From: Vibrio alfacsensis
GTDB taxonomy: Bacteria; Pseudomonadota; Gammaproteobacteria; Enterobacterales; Vibrionaceae
Assembly (NCBI RefSeq): GCF_003544875.1
Contig: NZ_CP032093.1
Location: 1,054,001 to 1,118,000, forward strand
Direction of reading: 5' to 3'
Length of the DNA stretch: 64,000 nt
Shown: in pieces, positions 29,504 to 41,127 of the stretch
Layout: the number at the start of each line of letters is the position of its first letter
Position numbering within the stretch: position 1 is the stretch's first letter
Position numbers and translations under genes: made by a program
Notes under the pieces: model-generated
Seen by the model: the letters and a program-made list of their open reading frames with translations, nothing else
Told to the model about the DNA's origin: nothing
Databases searched by the model: none

Positions 29504-29568
29504 ATAGTCGCTAGAAAAATAAGTCGCTATAACCATAAGTTGCTATAAAATAAATCGCTATAACAATA
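29504..29568. repeat. Short degenerate direct repeats between cmoA and cmoB
   Basis: About four imperfect copies of a 16-18 bp unit around the core GTCGCTATAA (AGTCGCTAGAA, AGTCGCTATAA, AGTTGCTATAA, AATCGCTATAA) separated by AT-rich spacers. They fill most of the cmoA-cmoB gap. I see no coding or regulatory explanation; slippage expansion is likely. Confidence 0.55.
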
Positions 29569-29612
29569 GTCAGTAGTGACTTTCGCTCGTATCGGTTTAA
29601 GCGCTAAGCCGT

Positions 29613-30389
<777 letters not shown>

Positions 30390-30391
30390 TC

Positions 30392-30425
30392 AAAAAGGCG
30401 CGTATTTTATGGGAAATTCGCGCCT
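30392..30425 (-). terminator. Terminator of the yecE (DUF72) gene
   Basis: On the minus strand AGGCGCG pairs with CGCGCCT over a 16-nt loop, followed by TTTTTG. It lies between the yecE stop and the cmoA start. Confidence 0.7.
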
Positions 30426-30451
30426 CTGTCATTTCTTAATTATAAGTGCAT

Positions 30452-31318
30452 TTAAAACATCTGTATTTGCGAGTTACCATAGTTGGCTGGAAATACCGCT
30501 AAATTAGGCGATGAAAGTTTAAGCTGCAGTTGTTTATACAACTTTTTGGCTAACTCAGGAGCTTGTACGTTATCTGGCGTGTGAATCATTAAATACGGTT
30601 GAATGCCTTGTTCAACCCACGATGGTAGCTTTTGTAGCCAAGGTTCGAAAAAGCGTAAGTTCTCCTCCATGTCGGGATGGCCAATAAAGCGAATCATTGG
30701 ATGCGTGGCCGTCGCGATAGCATGCACCGGGACGCGAGGCTTGTGCTGGTGGGCATCGATCACGGCTTGAGAGGTAGGTTTGGCGGCAAACACTGGGCGA
30801 CTGTCCATTATGATTCGATCGATCCCACTCTCTAATAGCCATTGGTTTAAAGCGCGTTCATCGTCGCCTTTGGAGAAAAAAGCCATATTGCGTACTTCTA
30901 CGCCCAGTGGAAAGTTCGGCGGGAATCGGGCACAAAAGGTCTTGAGTCTATCAAGGTGATCAGGTCCAAAAGCTGCTGGCAACTGAATGGTCCACTGTCC
31001 AACACGTTCATGCAAAGGTTCCATTATTTTCATGAAATCACGCAGTTGTTCATCTACGCCTCTTAGCATCTGATCGTGAGTGATTGCTTTGGGGAGTTTG
31101 AACGTAAATTTGAAATCATCGTGTGTGGCTGCTTTCCAATTCTGAACGGTATTTGACGTAGGAGTGGCGTAAAAAGTGGTGTTGCCCTCGACAGTGTGGA
31201 AAACCCGAGCGTACTTCTCTAGTCGCTCTGCGGGTTTTGTGCCACCGCCATAAAAGCTTTGTTGCCACTGATTGTGTGACCACATCGTTAATCCAAGTCT
31301 TAGAGGTAACCCAACCAT
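30452..31318 (-). CDS. yecE: DUF72 family protein YecE
   Basis: A 288-residue TIM-barrel-like protein of family DUF72. Family blocks seen are LRLGLTMWSHNQWQQSFYG, YARVFHTVEGNTTFYATP, FKFTFKLPKAITHD, PLGVEVRNMAFF and the C-terminal IQPYLMIHTPDNVQAPELA. E. coli YecE also lies near cmoAB and aspS, so the neighbourhood is conserved. The biochemical role is not established to my knowledge. It is transcribed divergently from aspS. Confidence 0.85.
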   Translation of the reverse strand: MVGLPLRLGLTMWSHNQWQQSFYGGGTKPAERLEKYARVFHTVEGNTTFYATPTSNTVQNWKAATHDDFKFTFKLPKAITHDQMLRGVDEQLRDFMKIMEPLHERVGQWTIQLPAAFGPDHLDRLKTFCARFPPNFPLGVEVRNMAFFSKGDDERALNQWLLESGIDRIIMDSRPVFAAKPTSQAVIDAHQHKPRVPVHAIATATHPMIRFIGHPDMEENLRFFEPWLQKLPSWVEQGIQPYLMIHTPDNVQAPELAKKLYKQLQLKLSSPNLAVFPANYGNSQIQMF

Positions 31319-31591
31319 GACGACTCCACTGTTATGTTGATGGTCGATACTTTACGAGAGTTTTGCTGAAACGGATAATTTCAAGGTATAATCATCCTCA
31401 ATTTTTCTGCTTTGGTGCGCTTTTGAGCATTTGTTGTACTAAAAAGCACCAGGGAATGATAAAACACACTTAATTGTATGTTGAGTAGTCGATTTTTATA
31501 GGCTTTCAGCGTATAAATAAATCTTTACTCTGCTCGGCAATGACGCTGAGAGAGACTCGTTAATAATTTTTGAGAGATTGGGAATTTCATT

Positions 31592-33370
31592 ATGCGTACC
31601 CATTACTGTGGTCACCTGAACAAGTCCCTTGCAGGACAAACTGTAGAACTATGCGGCTGGGTTAACCGTCGTCGTGATTTAGGCGGTCTAATTTTTATCG
31701 ATATGCGAGATCGTGAAGGCGTTGTTCAGGTAGTTGTCGATCCAGATATGGCGGATGCTTACAAAGTAGCAGAGCAACTGCGTAATGAATTCTGTATCAA
31801 ACTAACGGGTGAAGTTCGCGCACGTCCAGAAAGCCAAGTAAATGCTGGTATGGCGACAGGTGAAGTAGAGATTCTGGCGACAGGTCTTGAAATCATCAAC
31901 CGTTCTGACGTTCTACCACTAGACTTCAACCAAAAGAACTCTGAAGAGCAACGTCTAAAGTACCGTTACCTAGACCTGCGTCGTCCAGAAATGAGCGATC
32001 GCATCAAGCTGCGTGCTAAAGCATCAAGCTTCGTACGTCGTTTCCTAGATGACAACGGTTTCCTAGACATCGAAACGCCAGTACTGACTAAAGCAACACC
32101 AGAGGGTGCACGTGACTACCTAGTACCAAGCCGCGTACACAAAGGCAGCTTCTACGCGCTACCGCAATCACCACAGCTATTTAAACAGCTGCTAATGATG
32201 TCTGGTTTTGACCGCTACTACCAAATCGTTAAATGTTTCCGTGACGAAGACCTACGTGCTGACCGTCAACCAGAATTCACTCAGATCGATATCGAAACGT
32301 CATTCATGACGGCTGATCAAGTACGTGAAAAAACGGAAGAGATGATTCGTCAAATGTGGCAAGAGCTACTGAACGTTGATCTAGGCCAGTTCCCAGTAAT
32401 GTCATTTGAAGAAGCGGCGCGTCGTTTTGGTTCTGATAAGCCAGATCTACGTAACCCTCTTGAGCTTGTTGACGTTGCAGATATCCTAAAAAATGTCGAC
32501 TTTAAAGTATTCTCTGGTCCTGCTAATGACGAGAAAGGTCGTGTGGCAGTGATTCGTGTACCAGGTGGCGCTGCGCTATCTCGTAAGCAAATCGACGAAT
32601 ACACTAACTTCGTAGGTATTTACGGTGCGAAGGGTCTAGCATGGATGAAAGTAAACGACCGTGCAGCAGGCTTTGAAGGTGTGCAGTCTCCAGTGGCTAA
32701 ATTCCTAAACGAAGAAGTTGTAGCACAACTGCTTGATCGTACTCAGGCTGAAACTGGCGATATCATCCTATTTGGTGCAGATAGCAAACGTGTTGTAACT
32801 GAAGCGATGGGCGCACTACGTCTTAAGCTAGGTACTGACCTTGAGCTAACGGACAAGTCAGCTTGGAAACCACTATGGGTTGTTGACTTCCCAATGTTTG
32901 AAGAAGACGACGAAGGTAACCTACACGCGATGCACCATCCGTTTACTTCTCCTCTAGGCCTAACGGCGGAAGAGTTGAAAGCGAACCCTGCATCAGCAAA
33001 TTCAAATGCTTACGATATGGTTATCAACGGCTACGAAGTGGGCGGTGGTTCCGTACGTATCCATAATGCAGAAATGCAAGCAGCAGTATTTGATATTCTA
33101 GGTATTGATGCCGATGAGCAAAAACTGAAGTTTGGCTTCCTACTAGACGCACTAAAATTCGGTACACCTCCACATGCAGGTCTTGCATTCGGTTTAGACC
33201 GTCTAGTGATGCTACTTTGTGGTACGGATAACATCCGTGACGTTATCGCATTCCCTAAAACAACGGCTGCAGCGTGTCTTCTAACAGACGCACCAAGTGT
33301 TGCTAACCCAGCAGCACTTGAAGAGCTTGCTATTGCAGTGACAGCGGCAAAAGCGAAAGACGCAGAATAA
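31592..33370 (+). CDS. aspS: Aspartyl-tRNA synthetase
   Basis: AspRS charges tRNA-Asp. The 592-residue protein (E. coli 590) has the N-terminal OB-fold anticodon-binding domain ([20 protein letters not shown], residues about 18-37), class II motif 2 [20 protein letters not shown], the GAD insertion typical of bacterial AspRS (about 300-420) and motif 3 [15 protein letters not shown]. The ATG follows GAGAGATTGGGAATT, a modest ribosome site. A hairpin terminator follows at 33405. Codon use is strongly biased, as expected for a highly expressed gene. Confidence 0.97.
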   Translation: MRTHYCGHLNKSLAGQTVELCGWVNRRRDLGGLIFIDMRDREGVVQVVVDPDMADAYKVAEQLRNEFCIKLTGEVRARPESQVNAGMATGEVEILATGLEIINRSDVLPLDFNQKNSEEQRLKYRYLDLRRPEMSDRIKLRAKASSFVRRFLDDNGFLDIETPVLTKATPEGARDYLVPSRVHKGSFYALPQSPQLFKQLLMMSGFDRYYQIVKCFRDEDLRADRQPEFTQIDIETSFMTADQVREKTEEMIRQMWQELLNVDLGQFPVMSFEEAARRFGSDKPDLRNPLELVDVADILKNVDFKVFSGPANDEKGRVAVIRVPGGAALSRKQIDEYTNFVGIYGAKGLAWMKVNDRAAGFEGVQSPVAKFLNEEVVAQLLDRTQAETGDIILFGADSKRVVTEAMGALRLKLGTDLELTDKSAWKPLWVVDFPMFEEDDEGNLHAMHHPFTSPLGLTAEELKANPASANSNAYDMVINGYEVGGGSVRIHNAEMQAAVFDILGIDADEQKLKFGFLLDALKFGTPPHAGLAFGLDRLVMLLCGTDNIRDVIAFPKTTAAACLLTDAPSVANPAALEELAIAVTAAKAKDAE

Positions 33371-33404
33371 GCACTTATTTGGTCATGCGATCGAAATAAA
33401 TAAC

Positions 33405-33430
33405 AAAACTCCCGCACCTGCGGGAGTTTT
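33405..33430 (+). terminator. Terminator of aspS
   Basis: AAAACTCCCGCA pairs perfectly with TGCGGGAGTTTT over a CC centre, 34 bases past the stop. It separates aspS from ruvC. Confidence 0.9.
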
Positions 33431-33462
33431 GTTTTAATAAAAGATGTAGAACAGGAATTGAA

Positions 33463-33984
33463 ATGTCAATTATTCTTGGAATTGACCCAGGCTCACGTAT
33501 TACGGGCTATGGCGTAATTCGTCAACAAGGTCGTCATTTGCAATATCTCGGTAGTGGTTGTATTCGAACGTCTGAGAAAGAATTGCCAGGCCGTCTTAAG
33601 CAAATCTATGCGGGCGTGACTGAAATCATCACTCAGTTTCAACCAGACGTTTTTGCTATTGAACAGGTGTTTATGGCGAAGAATGCCGATTCCGCTTTAA
33701 AACTTGGTCAAGCTCGTGGCAGCGCGATTGTGGCGGCGGTTAACGCAGACCTTCCTGTTTATGAATATGCGGCACGTCTTATTAAGCAAGCGGTTGTTGG
33801 CACAGGCGGAGCAGATAAAGTACAAGTGCAGCATATGGTGCAGCACATGCTTAAACTGCCAGCGAAACCTCAAGCCGATGCGGCGGATGCGCTTGGCGTG
33901 GCAATTTGTCACGCAAATACCAATAAGACGCTTATTGCATTGGCTGGCAAAGCCACCAGTGCGCGTAAAGGACGTTACCGATAA
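33463..33984 (+). CDS. ruvC: Holliday junction resolvase RuvC
   Basis: RuvC cuts Holliday junctions moved by RuvAB. The 173-residue protein (E. coli 173) retains the four acidic catalytic positions of the RNase H-like fold: D8 in LGIDPGSR, the glutamate in FAIEQVF, and two aspartates in [14 protein letters not shown]. The C-terminus is basic ([11 protein letters not shown]). It is the first gene of ruvC-ruvA-ruvB, all on the plus strand. Confidence 0.96.
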   Translation: MSIILGIDPGSRITGYGVIRQQGRHLQYLGSGCIRTSEKELPGRLKQIYAGVTEIITQFQPDVFAIEQVFMAKNADSALKLGQARGSAIVAAVNADLPVYEYAARLIKQAVVGTGGADKVQVQHMVQHMLKLPAKPQADAADALGVAICHANTNKTLIALAGKATSARKGRYR

Positions 33985-34133
33985 AGCGACCTGAGCTAGG
34001 CTCTTATACTCTAAACATTTGCTTTTTTGTTCCGTCATCCTCCCAAAAACTATCATCTAAATAGACAAAGGACTGGATGTCTATCCAGTTCTTTATTATC
34101 CTGTCGCAAATTCATTTCCAAAGAGTATTTATC

Positions 34134-34748
34134 GTGATCGGACGTCTTCGCGGCATTCTGCTAGAAAAGCAACCACCTGAAGTTTTAATTGAAGTTAATG
34201 GCATTGGTTATGAAGTTCAGATGCCAATGAGCTGCTTCTACGAACTGCCAAATGTCGGTGAAGAGGCCATTATTTATACTCATTTTGTCGTTCGTGAGGA
34301 TGCGCAGTTACTTTACGGTTTTAACACAGTAAAAGAACGCGCATTGTTCCGTGAAGTCATCAAAGCCAATGGTGTGGGGCCTAAGCTTGGCTTGGGCATC
34401 CTTTCTGGTATGACGGCAAGTCAATTTGTTGCTTGTGTTGAACGTGAAGATATCTCGACGCTTGTGAAGCTGCCTGGTGTGGGTAAGAAAACCGCTGAAC
34501 GCCTAGTGGTTGAAATGAAAGACCGCTTGAAAGGTTGGGGCGCTGGCGATCTGTTTACTCCGTTTACGGATGCAGCACCTACAGATTCTGCCTCTGCGGT
34601 TTCTGACAATGCAGAAGAAGAAGCAGTCAGCGCGCTATTGGCTTTAGGTTACAAGCCAACACAAGCATCAAAAGTGGTATCACAAGTGGCTAAACCTGAG
34701 ATGACTAGCGAACAATTGATCCGCGAAGCACTAAAATCAATGGTGTAA
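34134..34748 (+). CDS. ruvA: Holliday junction branch-migration protein RuvA
   Basis: RuvA binds the four-way junction and loads RuvB. I use the GTG at 34134, giving the canonical [20 protein letters not shown]; the open frame extends 19 codons further upstream from an ATG, but that segment ([14 protein letters not shown]) is not part of the family. The protein is 204 residues (E. coli 203). It has the OB domain, helix-hairpin-helix motifs ([36 protein letters not shown]) and the C-terminal RuvB-binding domain ([21 protein letters not shown]). Confidence 0.95.
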   Translation: MIGRLRGILLEKQPPEVLIEVNGIGYEVQMPMSCFYELPNVGEEAIIYTHFVVREDAQLLYGFNTVKERALFREVIKANGVGPKLGLGILSGMTASQFVACVEREDISTLVKLPGVGKKTAERLVVEMKDRLKGWGAGDLFTPFTDAAPTDSASAVSDNAEEEAVSALLALGYKPTQASKVVSQVAKPEMTSEQLIREALKSMV

Positions 34749-34769
34749 TGGGAATTCCAAGAGAATAAT

Positions 34770-35783
34770 ATGATTGAAGCCGATCGTTTAATCGCACCTC
34801 AAAATCCAGCATTCCGCGAAGAAGATGTTATAGACCGCGCAATACGTCCAAAGAAACTGGCGGATTACCAAGGGCAGGATCACGTTCGTGACCAAATGGA
34901 AATCTTTATCAAGGCGGCTCAGTTACGTAAGGAAGCCCTTGACCACTTGCTGATTTTTGGACCTCCTGGCCTAGGTAAAACTACGCTCGCCAATATCGTT
35001 GCTAATGAGATGGAAGTGAATATTCGCACTACGTCTGGTCCTGTGCTTGAGAAAGCAGGGGACTTGGCAGCGTTACTGACCAATCTAGAAGAAAACGATG
35101 TTTTGTTCATTGATGAGATCCACCGCCTAAGCCCTATGGTTGAGGAAGTGTTGTATCCCGCAATGGAAGACTATCAATTAGATATCATGATCGGTGAGGG
35201 GCCAGCGGCGCGTTCTATTAAGATTGATTTACCACCGTTTACCTTGATCGGGGCGACAACACGAGCTGGTTCATTGACGTCACCATTACGTGATCGCTTT
35301 GGTATCACACAGCGCCTTGAATATTATAAAGTGAAAGACCTCCAACACATTGTACAGCGCAGTGCTGACTGTCTTGGGCTTTCGATGGAATCTGAAGGGG
35401 CTTTGGAAGTCGCGCGTCGTGCTCGTGGTACGCCACGAATCGCCAACCGCTTACTCCGCCGCGTTCGAGATTACGCTGAAGTAAAAGGCGATGGTCATAT
35501 CAGTGCCGATGTGGCTGATAAAGCGCTAAACATGTTGGATGTTGATGCCGAGGGGTTTGACTATATGGACCGCAAGCTACTACTTGCAATTATGGAAAAA
35601 TTTGGCGGTGGTCCGGTTGGTCTTGATAACATGGCGGCGGCGATCGGCGAAGAAAAAGACACGATTGAAGACGTACTTGAGCCGTATCTTATTCAACAAG
35701 GTTACTTGCAACGAACACCACGTGGTAGAATCGCAACCGATCGTGCGTACCTTCATTTCGGTATTGAAAATAAGATTTCATAG
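34770..35783 (+). CDS. ruvB: Holliday junction helicase RuvB
   Basis: RuvB is the AAA+ motor for branch migration. The 337-residue protein shows Walker A GPPGLGKT at residues 64-71, Walker [12 protein letters not shown], sensor [18 protein letters not shown] and the C-terminal winged helix ([20 protein letters not shown]). It lies 21 bp after ruvA with a GAATTCCAAGAGAATA leader region. Length is the same as E. coli RuvB (336). Confidence 0.97.
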   Translation: MIEADRLIAPQNPAFREEDVIDRAIRPKKLADYQGQDHVRDQMEIFIKAAQLRKEALDHLLIFGPPGLGKTTLANIVANEMEVNIRTTSGPVLEKAGDLAALLTNLEENDVLFIDEIHRLSPMVEEVLYPAMEDYQLDIMIGEGPAARSIKIDLPPFTLIGATTRAGSLTSPLRDRFGITQRLEYYKVKDLQHIVQRSADCLGLSMESEGALEVARRARGTPRIANRLLRRVRDYAEVKGDGHISADVADKALNMLDVDAEGFDYMDRKLLLAIMEKFGGGPVGLDNMAAAIGEEKDTIEDVLEPYLIQQGYLQRTPRGRIATDRAYLHFGIENKIS

Positions 35784-35955
35784 CTGAGTGTTTATCGCTC
35801 AGCTTTTGATTAAGTTTGACTAACTTCACATTTATAAAAGTTCCTCTAACCACAAAGAGGTAATCATTCGTGCTTAATTGTTAATGCGATGTTTGTATTT
35901 AAGCTAATGATTCCTTGTCTATTTACCGAGTTATAACAAGTCTGTTTAATTGGTA

Positions 35956-35969
35956 TTGATCTGAATCAA
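35956..35969 (+). promoter_or_regulatory. Perfect FNR box 1 upstream of cydA
   Basis: TTGATCTGAATCAA matches the FNR consensus TTGATNNNNATCAA exactly. It lies 265-278 bases upstream of the cydA start. FNR is known to control cyd expression with oxygen in relatives. Confidence 0.75.
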
Positions 35970-36005
35970 AGTGATGGATTTTCGTTCAAATTCAGCACAT
36001 AAAGA

Positions 36006-36019
36006 TTGATGTACATCAA
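36006..36019 (+). promoter_or_regulatory. Perfect FNR box 2 upstream of cydA
   Basis: TTGATGTACATCAA is a second exact match, centred 50 bp from the first, so both sites lie close to the same helical face. Further downstream (36096-36115) CTTAACAATTAACTAACC resembles ArcA direct-repeat half-sites, which would fit joint FNR and ArcA control. The remainder of 35784-36233 is AT-rich promoter DNA without a gene. Confidence 0.75.
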
Positions 36020-36233
36020 AGCGCTTTCCCCCCATAAACCTTTTGAAACAATCTGTTTTTACAAGTAATATTAGACCTAGCTATATTAGCTGATGCTTAA
36101 CAATTAACTAACCAATAAAGCACATTTTGCAACAATTTGTTGTGATAATTCAACATTATTCAAGTGTTAATAACGCTTGGACATGGATTGCAATATGTAG
36201 AGAGTGTCATTCAGCCGACACATAGGAGTTACC

Positions 36234-37820
36234 ATGATTGACGTAGTTGATCTGTCGCGGTTGCAGTTTGCACTGACAGCGATGTATCACTTCCTATTCG
36301 TACCATTGACCCTTGGTATGGCCTTCCTTTTGGCCATTATGGAATCGATGTACGTAATGACGAACAAGCAAATCTATAAGGACATGACCAAGTTCTGGGG
36401 TAAGCTATTCGGTATTAACTTTGCACTTGGTGTGGCTACCGGCCTTACCATGGAATTCCAGTTTGGTACGAACTGGTCTTACTATTCTCACTATGTAGGT
36501 GATATTTTCGGTGCACCACTAGCGATCGAAGCTCTGGTTGCTTTCTTCCTGGAGTCAACTTTTGTTGGTCTATTCTTCTTCGGGTGGGATCGTCTATCTA
36601 AACGTCAACACTTAGCGGTAACCTGGCTGGTTGCGCTTGGTTCTAACTTCTCCGCACTTTGGATTCTTATCGCGAACGGCTGGATGCAAAACCCAGTTGG
36701 TGCAGAATTTAACTTTGAAACCATGCGTATGGAAATGGTGAGCTTTGCTGACGTAGTGCTTAACCCTGTAGCGCAGGTGAAATTTGTTCATACTGTGGCA
36801 TCGGGTTACACCTGTGGCGCAATGTTTATTCTTGGCATCAGTTCTTACTACCTAATTAAAGGTCGCGATATCGCGTTCGCTCGTCGTTCATTTGCTATTG
36901 CTGCTTCTTTCGGTATGGCGGCAATTCTGTCGACTATCGTTCTAGGTGATGAATCTGGTTACGAGCTTGGTGAAGTTCAAAAAGTGAAACTAGCCGCAGT
37001 AGAAGCGGAATGGCATACAGAGCCAGCGCCTGCAGCATTCACGTTATTTGGTCTTCCAAATCAAGAAACAATGGAAACGGATTACGCAATTAAGATCCCA
37101 TACGTAATGGGTATTATTGCAACCCGTTCGTTTGATGAGCAAGTAACGGGTCTACACGATTTACGTGAAGAGCACGTTGACCGTATTCGTACTGGTATGT
37201 ACGCATATGAATTGCTTGAAAAACTGCGCGCAGGCGACAAGTCTGAAGAAAACATGACTGCGTTTGACGAAGTGAAAGGTGATCTAGGTTACGGCCTGCT
37301 CCTGAAACGCTACACAGACAACGTTGTTGATGCAACAGAAGATCAAATCCAAGCGGCTGCGGATGATTCAATCCCAACAGTTTGGCCTCTATTCTGGTCG
37401 TTCCGTATCATGGTGGCGTGTGGTTTCATCATGCTATTCGTATTTGGTGCGGCATTCATCCAAACATGTCGTCAGAAGATCGAACAGAAGCAATGGGTTC
37501 TGAAAGCGGCACTATTTAGCATTCCACTACCTTGGATCGCTATTGAAGCGGGTTGGTTCGTCGCAGAATACGGTCGTCAACCGTGGGCTGTAGGTGAAAT
37601 TCTACCGGTACACGTAGCGGCGTCAGCACTAACCGCTGCTGAAATCTGGACGTCACTATTTGCAATCCTAGCGCTGTACACTGCATTCCTAATTGCAGAA
37701 GTATACCTAATGGTGAAATTCGCTCGTAAAGGTCCAAGCAGCCTAAAAACAGGCCGTTACCACTTCGAGCAAAACGCTGACTCTGTTGAAGACAAAGTTA
37801 GTCGCCAAGTAGAAGCGTAA
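36234..37820 (+). CDS. cydA: Cytochrome bd ubiquinol oxidase subunit I
   Basis: CydA holds the three haems and the quinol site of the high-affinity oxygen reductase cytochrome bd. I start at the ATG at 36234 ([12 protein letters not shown]), which has ATAGGAG upstream and places the haem ligand at H19 exactly as in E. coli. The open frame begins 10 codons earlier. H186 ([12 protein letters not shown]) and the methionine ligand in FRIMVACGF are also present. The extended Q-loop ends [12 protein letters not shown], so this is the long-loop type. The protein is 528 residues with about nine helices. First gene of cydABX-ybgE. Confidence 0.97.
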   Translation: MIDVVDLSRLQFALTAMYHFLFVPLTLGMAFLLAIMESMYVMTNKQIYKDMTKFWGKLFGINFALGVATGLTMEFQFGTNWSYYSHYVGDIFGAPLAIEALVAFFLESTFVGLFFFGWDRLSKRQHLAVTWLVALGSNFSALWILIANGWMQNPVGAEFNFETMRMEMVSFADVVLNPVAQVKFVHTVASGYTCGAMFILGISSYYLIKGRDIAFARRSFAIAASFGMAAILSTIVLGDESGYELGEVQKVKLAAVEAEWHTEPAPAAFTLFGLPNQETMETDYAIKIPYVMGIIATRSFDEQVTGLHDLREEHVDRIRTGMYAYELLEKLRAGDKSEENMTAFDEVKGDLGYGLLLKRYTDNVVDATEDQIQAAADDSIPTVWPLFWSFRIMVACGFIMLFVFGAAFIQTCRQKIEQKQWVLKAALFSIPLPWIAIEAGWFVAEYGRQPWAVGEILPVHVAASALTAAEIWTSLFAILALYTAFLIAEVYLMVKFARKGPSSLKTGRYHFEQNADSVEDKVSRQVEA

Positions 37821-37837
37821 GACAAGGAGATAACAAG

Positions 37838-38974
37838 ATGTTTGATTACGAAATCTTGCGACTCATCTGGTGGGTACTGATCGGTGTTCTACTAGTTGGT
37901 TTTGCAATCACAGATGGTTTCGATATGGGTGTGGGCGCGCTTGTACCTATTATCGGTAAAAACGACACGCAACGCCGTGTAATGATTAACTCAATCGCTC
38001 CTCACTGGGATGGTAACCAAGTTTGGCTTATCACCGCTGGTGGTGCATTGTTCGCCGCTTGGCCTTTGGTTTACGCGACATCGTTCTCAGGTTTCTACCT
38101 AGCGATGATCTTAACTCTGGCTGCACTTTGGCTACGTCCAATTGGTCTGGATTACCGTTCAAAGATCGAAGACAAAAAATGGCGTAACACTTGGGATATC
38201 TGTATCTCAATCAGTGGCTTCGTTCCACCAATTATCTTCGGTGTGGCATTTGGTAACCTTCTTCAAGGCGTACCGTTCCAGTTGAACGACTTTTTGATGC
38301 CAACGTACCATGGTTCATTCTTTGGTCTACTAAACCCGTTTGCTCTGCTATGTGGTCTAGTTAGCTTGTTTATGATCCTGATGCAAGGTGCAACGTGGCT
38401 TCAAATGAAAACCACTGGCGACGTTCACACTCGTGCACGTAATGTTGCTCAGTTAACAGGTCTACTAACCGTGGTTGCATTTGTTGCGGCTGGTTTCTGG
38501 ATTCAAAATATCGATGGCTACGTGATTGTTGGTAGCATTGACGCAAATGCACCATCAAACCCTCTGAATAAAGAAGTTATTCGTGAGGCAGGTGCGTGGA
38601 TGAAGAACTTTGAAAACTACCCACTACTATGGGCTGCGCCTGTACTAGGTGTTGCAATGCCGCTTCTTGCTGTATTGGCATCTCGTCTAGAGAAGTGTGG
38701 TATCGCGTTCTTGACTTCTAGTCTTGGTAACGCAGGCGTTATCTTTACTGCTGGTTTTGCAATGTTCCCATTCGTAATGCCATCAGATTTAATGCCAAGC
38801 CACAGCTTAACAATGTGGGATGCGACTTCATCTGAACTGACGCTTAACCTAATGACAGGTGTTGCGTTTGTGATGGTTCCTATCATCCTGGCTTACACAT
38901 CTTGGACTTACTACAAGATGTTTGGCCGATTGGATGACAAGTTCATCGAAGAAAATAAAAACTCACTTTACTAA
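37838..38974 (+). CDS. cydB: Cytochrome bd ubiquinol oxidase subunit II
   Basis: CydB is the structural partner of CydA in cytochrome bd. The 378-residue membrane protein (E. coli 379) begins MFDYEILRLIWWVLIGVLLV and shows the family features ITDGFDMGVGALVPIIG, HWDGNQVWLITAGGALFAAWP and LTLAALWLRPIGLDYRSK. It lies 17 bp after cydA with an AAGGAG ribosome site. Confidence 0.97.
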   Translation: MFDYEILRLIWWVLIGVLLVGFAITDGFDMGVGALVPIIGKNDTQRRVMINSIAPHWDGNQVWLITAGGALFAAWPLVYATSFSGFYLAMILTLAALWLRPIGLDYRSKIEDKKWRNTWDICISISGFVPPIIFGVAFGNLLQGVPFQLNDFLMPTYHGSFFGLLNPFALLCGLVSLFMILMQGATWLQMKTTGDVHTRARNVAQLTGLLTVVAFVAAGFWIQNIDGYVIVGSIDANAPSNPLNKEVIREAGAWMKNFENYPLLWAAPVLGVAMPLLAVLASRLEKCGIAFLTSSLGNAGVIFTAGFAMFPFVMPSDLMPSHSLTMWDATSSELTLNLMTGVAFVMVPIILAYTSWTYYKMFGRLDDKFIEENKNSLY

Positions 38975-38986
38975 GGAGCCATTACT

Positions 38987-39094
38987 ATGTGGTATTTCGC
39001 ATGGATTCTAGGTGTACTACTTGCTTGTGCATTCGGTATCATCAACGCTCTTTGGTTAGAGCACACTGAAATGATGGATGAAGACAGTGAGTAA
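38987..39094 (+). CDS. cydX: Cytochrome bd small subunit CydX (35 residues)
   Basis: A single-helix small subunit required for stable cytochrome bd. The frame begins MWYFAWILGVLLACAFGII and ends in an acidic tail (EMMDEDSE). It has the family W-Y-F-A-W-I-L-G start and the conserved glutamate in WLEHTE. The ribosome site AAGGAG lies about 10 bases upstream, and the stop overlaps the start of ybgE by 17 bases. It is too short for routine ORF lists but is clear from sequence and position. Confidence 0.95.
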   Translation: MWYFAWILGVLLACAFGIINALWLEHTEMMDEDSE

Positions 39095-39389
39095 TCTCGC
39101 TGATAAGGTAGCAAAACTTCACGAACCAATGGATAAGACTCTGCTTAGAGTCTTGTCTCTTGTCCTTGGCTTTATGCATGTAGGATTGGTGATGTGGGAT
39201 CCAGAGGCTTATCATGGAGCCATTGGCGGGTTCAATGCCGTGATCGCCCCTGCGCTGATTTGGGCAATGTGCTCGAGTATGGTGTATGGTGTTGGTTTTA
39301 AACCGATAAAATGGTACTGGCAAGTATTGTTTAGCCCGTACTTTTCACTTGCTATCTTAACTTATTTAACCGTACTGTATTTTATGTAA
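39078..39389 (+). CDS. ybgE: Cyd operon protein YbgE
   Basis: A 103-residue inner-membrane protein with three hydrophobic segments (VLSLVLGFMHVGLVMW, APALIWAMCSSMVYGVGF and the C-terminal LFSPYFSLAILTYLTVLYFM). This is the YbgE protein found after cydABX in many gammaproteobacteria, function unknown. The ATG overlaps the end of cydX, so the two are coupled. A terminator follows at 39433. Confidence 0.85.
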   Translation: MKTVSNLADKVAKLHEPMDKTLLRVLSLVLGFMHVGLVMWDPEAYHGAIGGFNAVIAPALIWAMCSSMVYGVGFKPIKWYWQVLFSPYFSLAILTYLTVLYFM

Positions 39390-39432
39390 TCAGTTACAAC
39401 TCGAAATAAAGTCGGTTACTAAATCATCAAAC

Positions 39433-39465
39433 AAAAGCCAGGCACAGTGTCTGGCTTTTATTTTT
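39433..39465 (+). terminator. Terminator of the cyd operon
   Basis: AAAAGCCAG (39433-39441) pairs with CTGGCTTTT (39451-39459), followed by ATTTTT. It separates cydABX-ybgE from ybgC-tol-pal. Confidence 0.88.
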
Positions 39466-39559
39466 CTACAAAATTCAAAATATTATCTCAGCTCAGTACT
39501 AATTATTGCCGCTTCAGTTATAGTAATTGCTTTAAATAATTGAATGTACTGGTACTCCT

Positions 39560-39979
39560 TTGCAAGCCACATCAAATCTCTTTCGTTGGCCGATCACCGT
39601 GTATTATGAAGACACTGATGCGGGCGGCGTTGTATATCACTCAAATTATCTAAAATTTTTTGAACGCGCACGTACAGAAATGTTGCGCGCAAAAGGCATT
39701 TCTCAACATGTGTTGTTGGAACAAAACGTAGGGTTTGTTGTCCGACACATGGATATCGATTTCAAGCAAGGGGCAAAATTAGACGATCACCTGACCGTTC
39801 TAACCCAAGTGTCAGAAATAAAACGTGCGTCTTTGCAATTCTGTCAAGAGTTAGTCAATGATGAAGGCAAAACATTGTGCAAGACAATTGTTAAGGTAGC
39901 ATGTATCGATAATAAGAAAATGAAACCAATAGCTATTCCATCATTTATCAATTCGGAGCTAACAAATAGTGACTGCTGA
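39560..39979 (+). CDS. ybgC: Tol-Pal system acyl-CoA thioesterase YbgC
   Basis: A 139-residue hotdog-fold thioesterase. The active-site block is [27 protein letters not shown] split as [17 protein letters not shown] and [12 protein letters not shown] (catalytic Asp in EDTDAGG). It is usually the first gene of tol-pal, as here. The start is a TTG at 39560, because no in-frame ATG lies upstream of the conserved [13 protein letters not shown]. The ribosome site is not obvious, so the exact start is uncertain. The end overlaps the tolQ start by 11 bases. Confidence 0.92.
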   Translation: MQATSNLFRWPITVYYEDTDAGGVVYHSNYLKFFERARTEMLRAKGISQHVLLEQNVGFVVRHMDIDFKQGAKLDDHLTVLTQVSEIKRASLQFCQELVNDEGKTLCKTIVKVACIDNKKMKPIAIPSFINSELTNSDC

Positions 39980-40667
39980 TATTTCCATTTTAGATCTCTT
40001 TCTTCAGGCCAGTCTGTTGGTAAAGCTTGTGATGTTGACACTGTTAGGCATGTCAATCGCTTCATGGGCAATGATCATTAAGCGCAGTAAGGTGCTGTCT
40101 CACGCATCAAAAAGTGCGGATGAATTTGAAGACAAATTTTGGTCGGGTACTGATCTTTCAGTGCTTTATCAAAAAGTAAAAAGTCGTAAAGACGATATCG
40201 CGGGTACAGAAGAAATTTTCTATGCGGGCTTCACAGAATTTGCACGCCTACGTAAAAGTAATGCGAATTCTCCTGCATACATCATGGAAGGGACGGGACG
40301 CGCAATGCGAGTTGCTGTTGCTCGTGAAGTTGATGAACTTGAAACGAGTCTACCATTTCTTGCTACCGTTGGTTCGATCAGCCCATACATCGGTCTATTT
40401 GGTACCGTTTGGGGCATCATGCATGCGTTTATTGCCCTTGGTGAGGTGAAGCAAGCAACGCTTTCTATGGTTGCTCCTGGTATCGCAGAAGCCCTGATTG
40501 CAACCGCGATGGGTCTGTTTGCTGCAATTCCAGCGGTAATGGCCTACAACCGCCTAAGCAACAAAGTGAGTAAGCTTGAACACAATTATGCAACGTTCTC
40601 GGAAGAGTTTCACAGCATTCTGCATCGTCAAGCAATGGCAGGCCGTGACGGTTCTGATAAGGAATAA
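39969..40667 (+). CDS. tolQ: Tol-Pal proton channel subunit TolQ
   Basis: TolQ with TolR forms the inner-membrane proton channel that powers TolA. The 232-residue protein has three helices: [21 protein letters not shown] near residues 17-37, and [20 protein letters not shown] and [20 protein letters not shown] in the second half. The latter two carry the MotA/TolQ/ExbB signature. The GTG start at 39969 lies inside the end of ybgC. It is 3 bases from tolR. Confidence 0.95.
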   Translation: MTADISILDLFLQASLLVKLVMLTLLGMSIASWAMIIKRSKVLSHASKSADEFEDKFWSGTDLSVLYQKVKSRKDDIAGTEEIFYAGFTEFARLRKSNANSPAYIMEGTGRAMRVAVAREVDELETSLPFLATVGSISPYIGLFGTVWGIMHAFIALGEVKQATLSMVAPGIAEALIATAMGLFAAIPAVMAYNRLSNKVSKLEHNYATFSEEFHSILHRQAMAGRDGSDKE

Positions 40668-40670
40668 GAC

Positions 40671-41114
40671 ATGGCGGGGTATCAACCTAAAAAACGGAAG
40701 ATGACGGCAGAAATCAACGTTGTACCTTATATCGACGTGATGCTTGTACTGCTGATCATCTTTATGGCGACCGCGCCGTTCGTTACTCAAGGTGTGGATG
40801 TGGATCTGCCTCAAACCTCAACGGCAGAGTCCATGCAAGATCTGGCTGGAGATACCGACAGCAGTTTTATCATCATTGAAATCGACCGCGATGGTAATTT
40901 AGGTCTTAGTGTGAATGATGAAGAGGTGCAACGTGGTTTATCACTCCAAGATGTGATTGTGCGTGTAAAAGCTGAGCGTGAAATAAAGCCTGATTCACCG
41001 GTTGCCGTTGGTGGTGACGCAGCGACACCCTACGCGGACGTTGTACTTCTGCTTGATGAGTTAAGTCGCGCAGGTATCCCAAAGGTGGGCCTGATGACCG
41101 ATATCAGGGAATAG
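40671..41114 (+). CDS. tolR: Tol-Pal proton channel subunit TolR
   Basis: A 147-residue ExbD/TolR protein. The single N-terminal helix [20 protein letters not shown] contains the essential proton-carrying aspartate ([11 protein letters not shown]). The periplasmic domain ends with [14 protein letters not shown]. It lies between tolQ and tolA in the usual order. Confidence 0.95.
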   Translation: MAGYQPKKRKMTAEINVVPYIDVMLVLLIIFMATAPFVTQGVDVDLPQTSTAESMQDLAGDTDSSFIIIEIDRDGNLGLSVNDEEVQRGLSLQDVIVRVKAEREIKPDSPVAVGGDAATPYADVVLLLDELSRAGIPKVGLMTDIRE

Positions 41115-41127
41115 ACATCGAATATCT

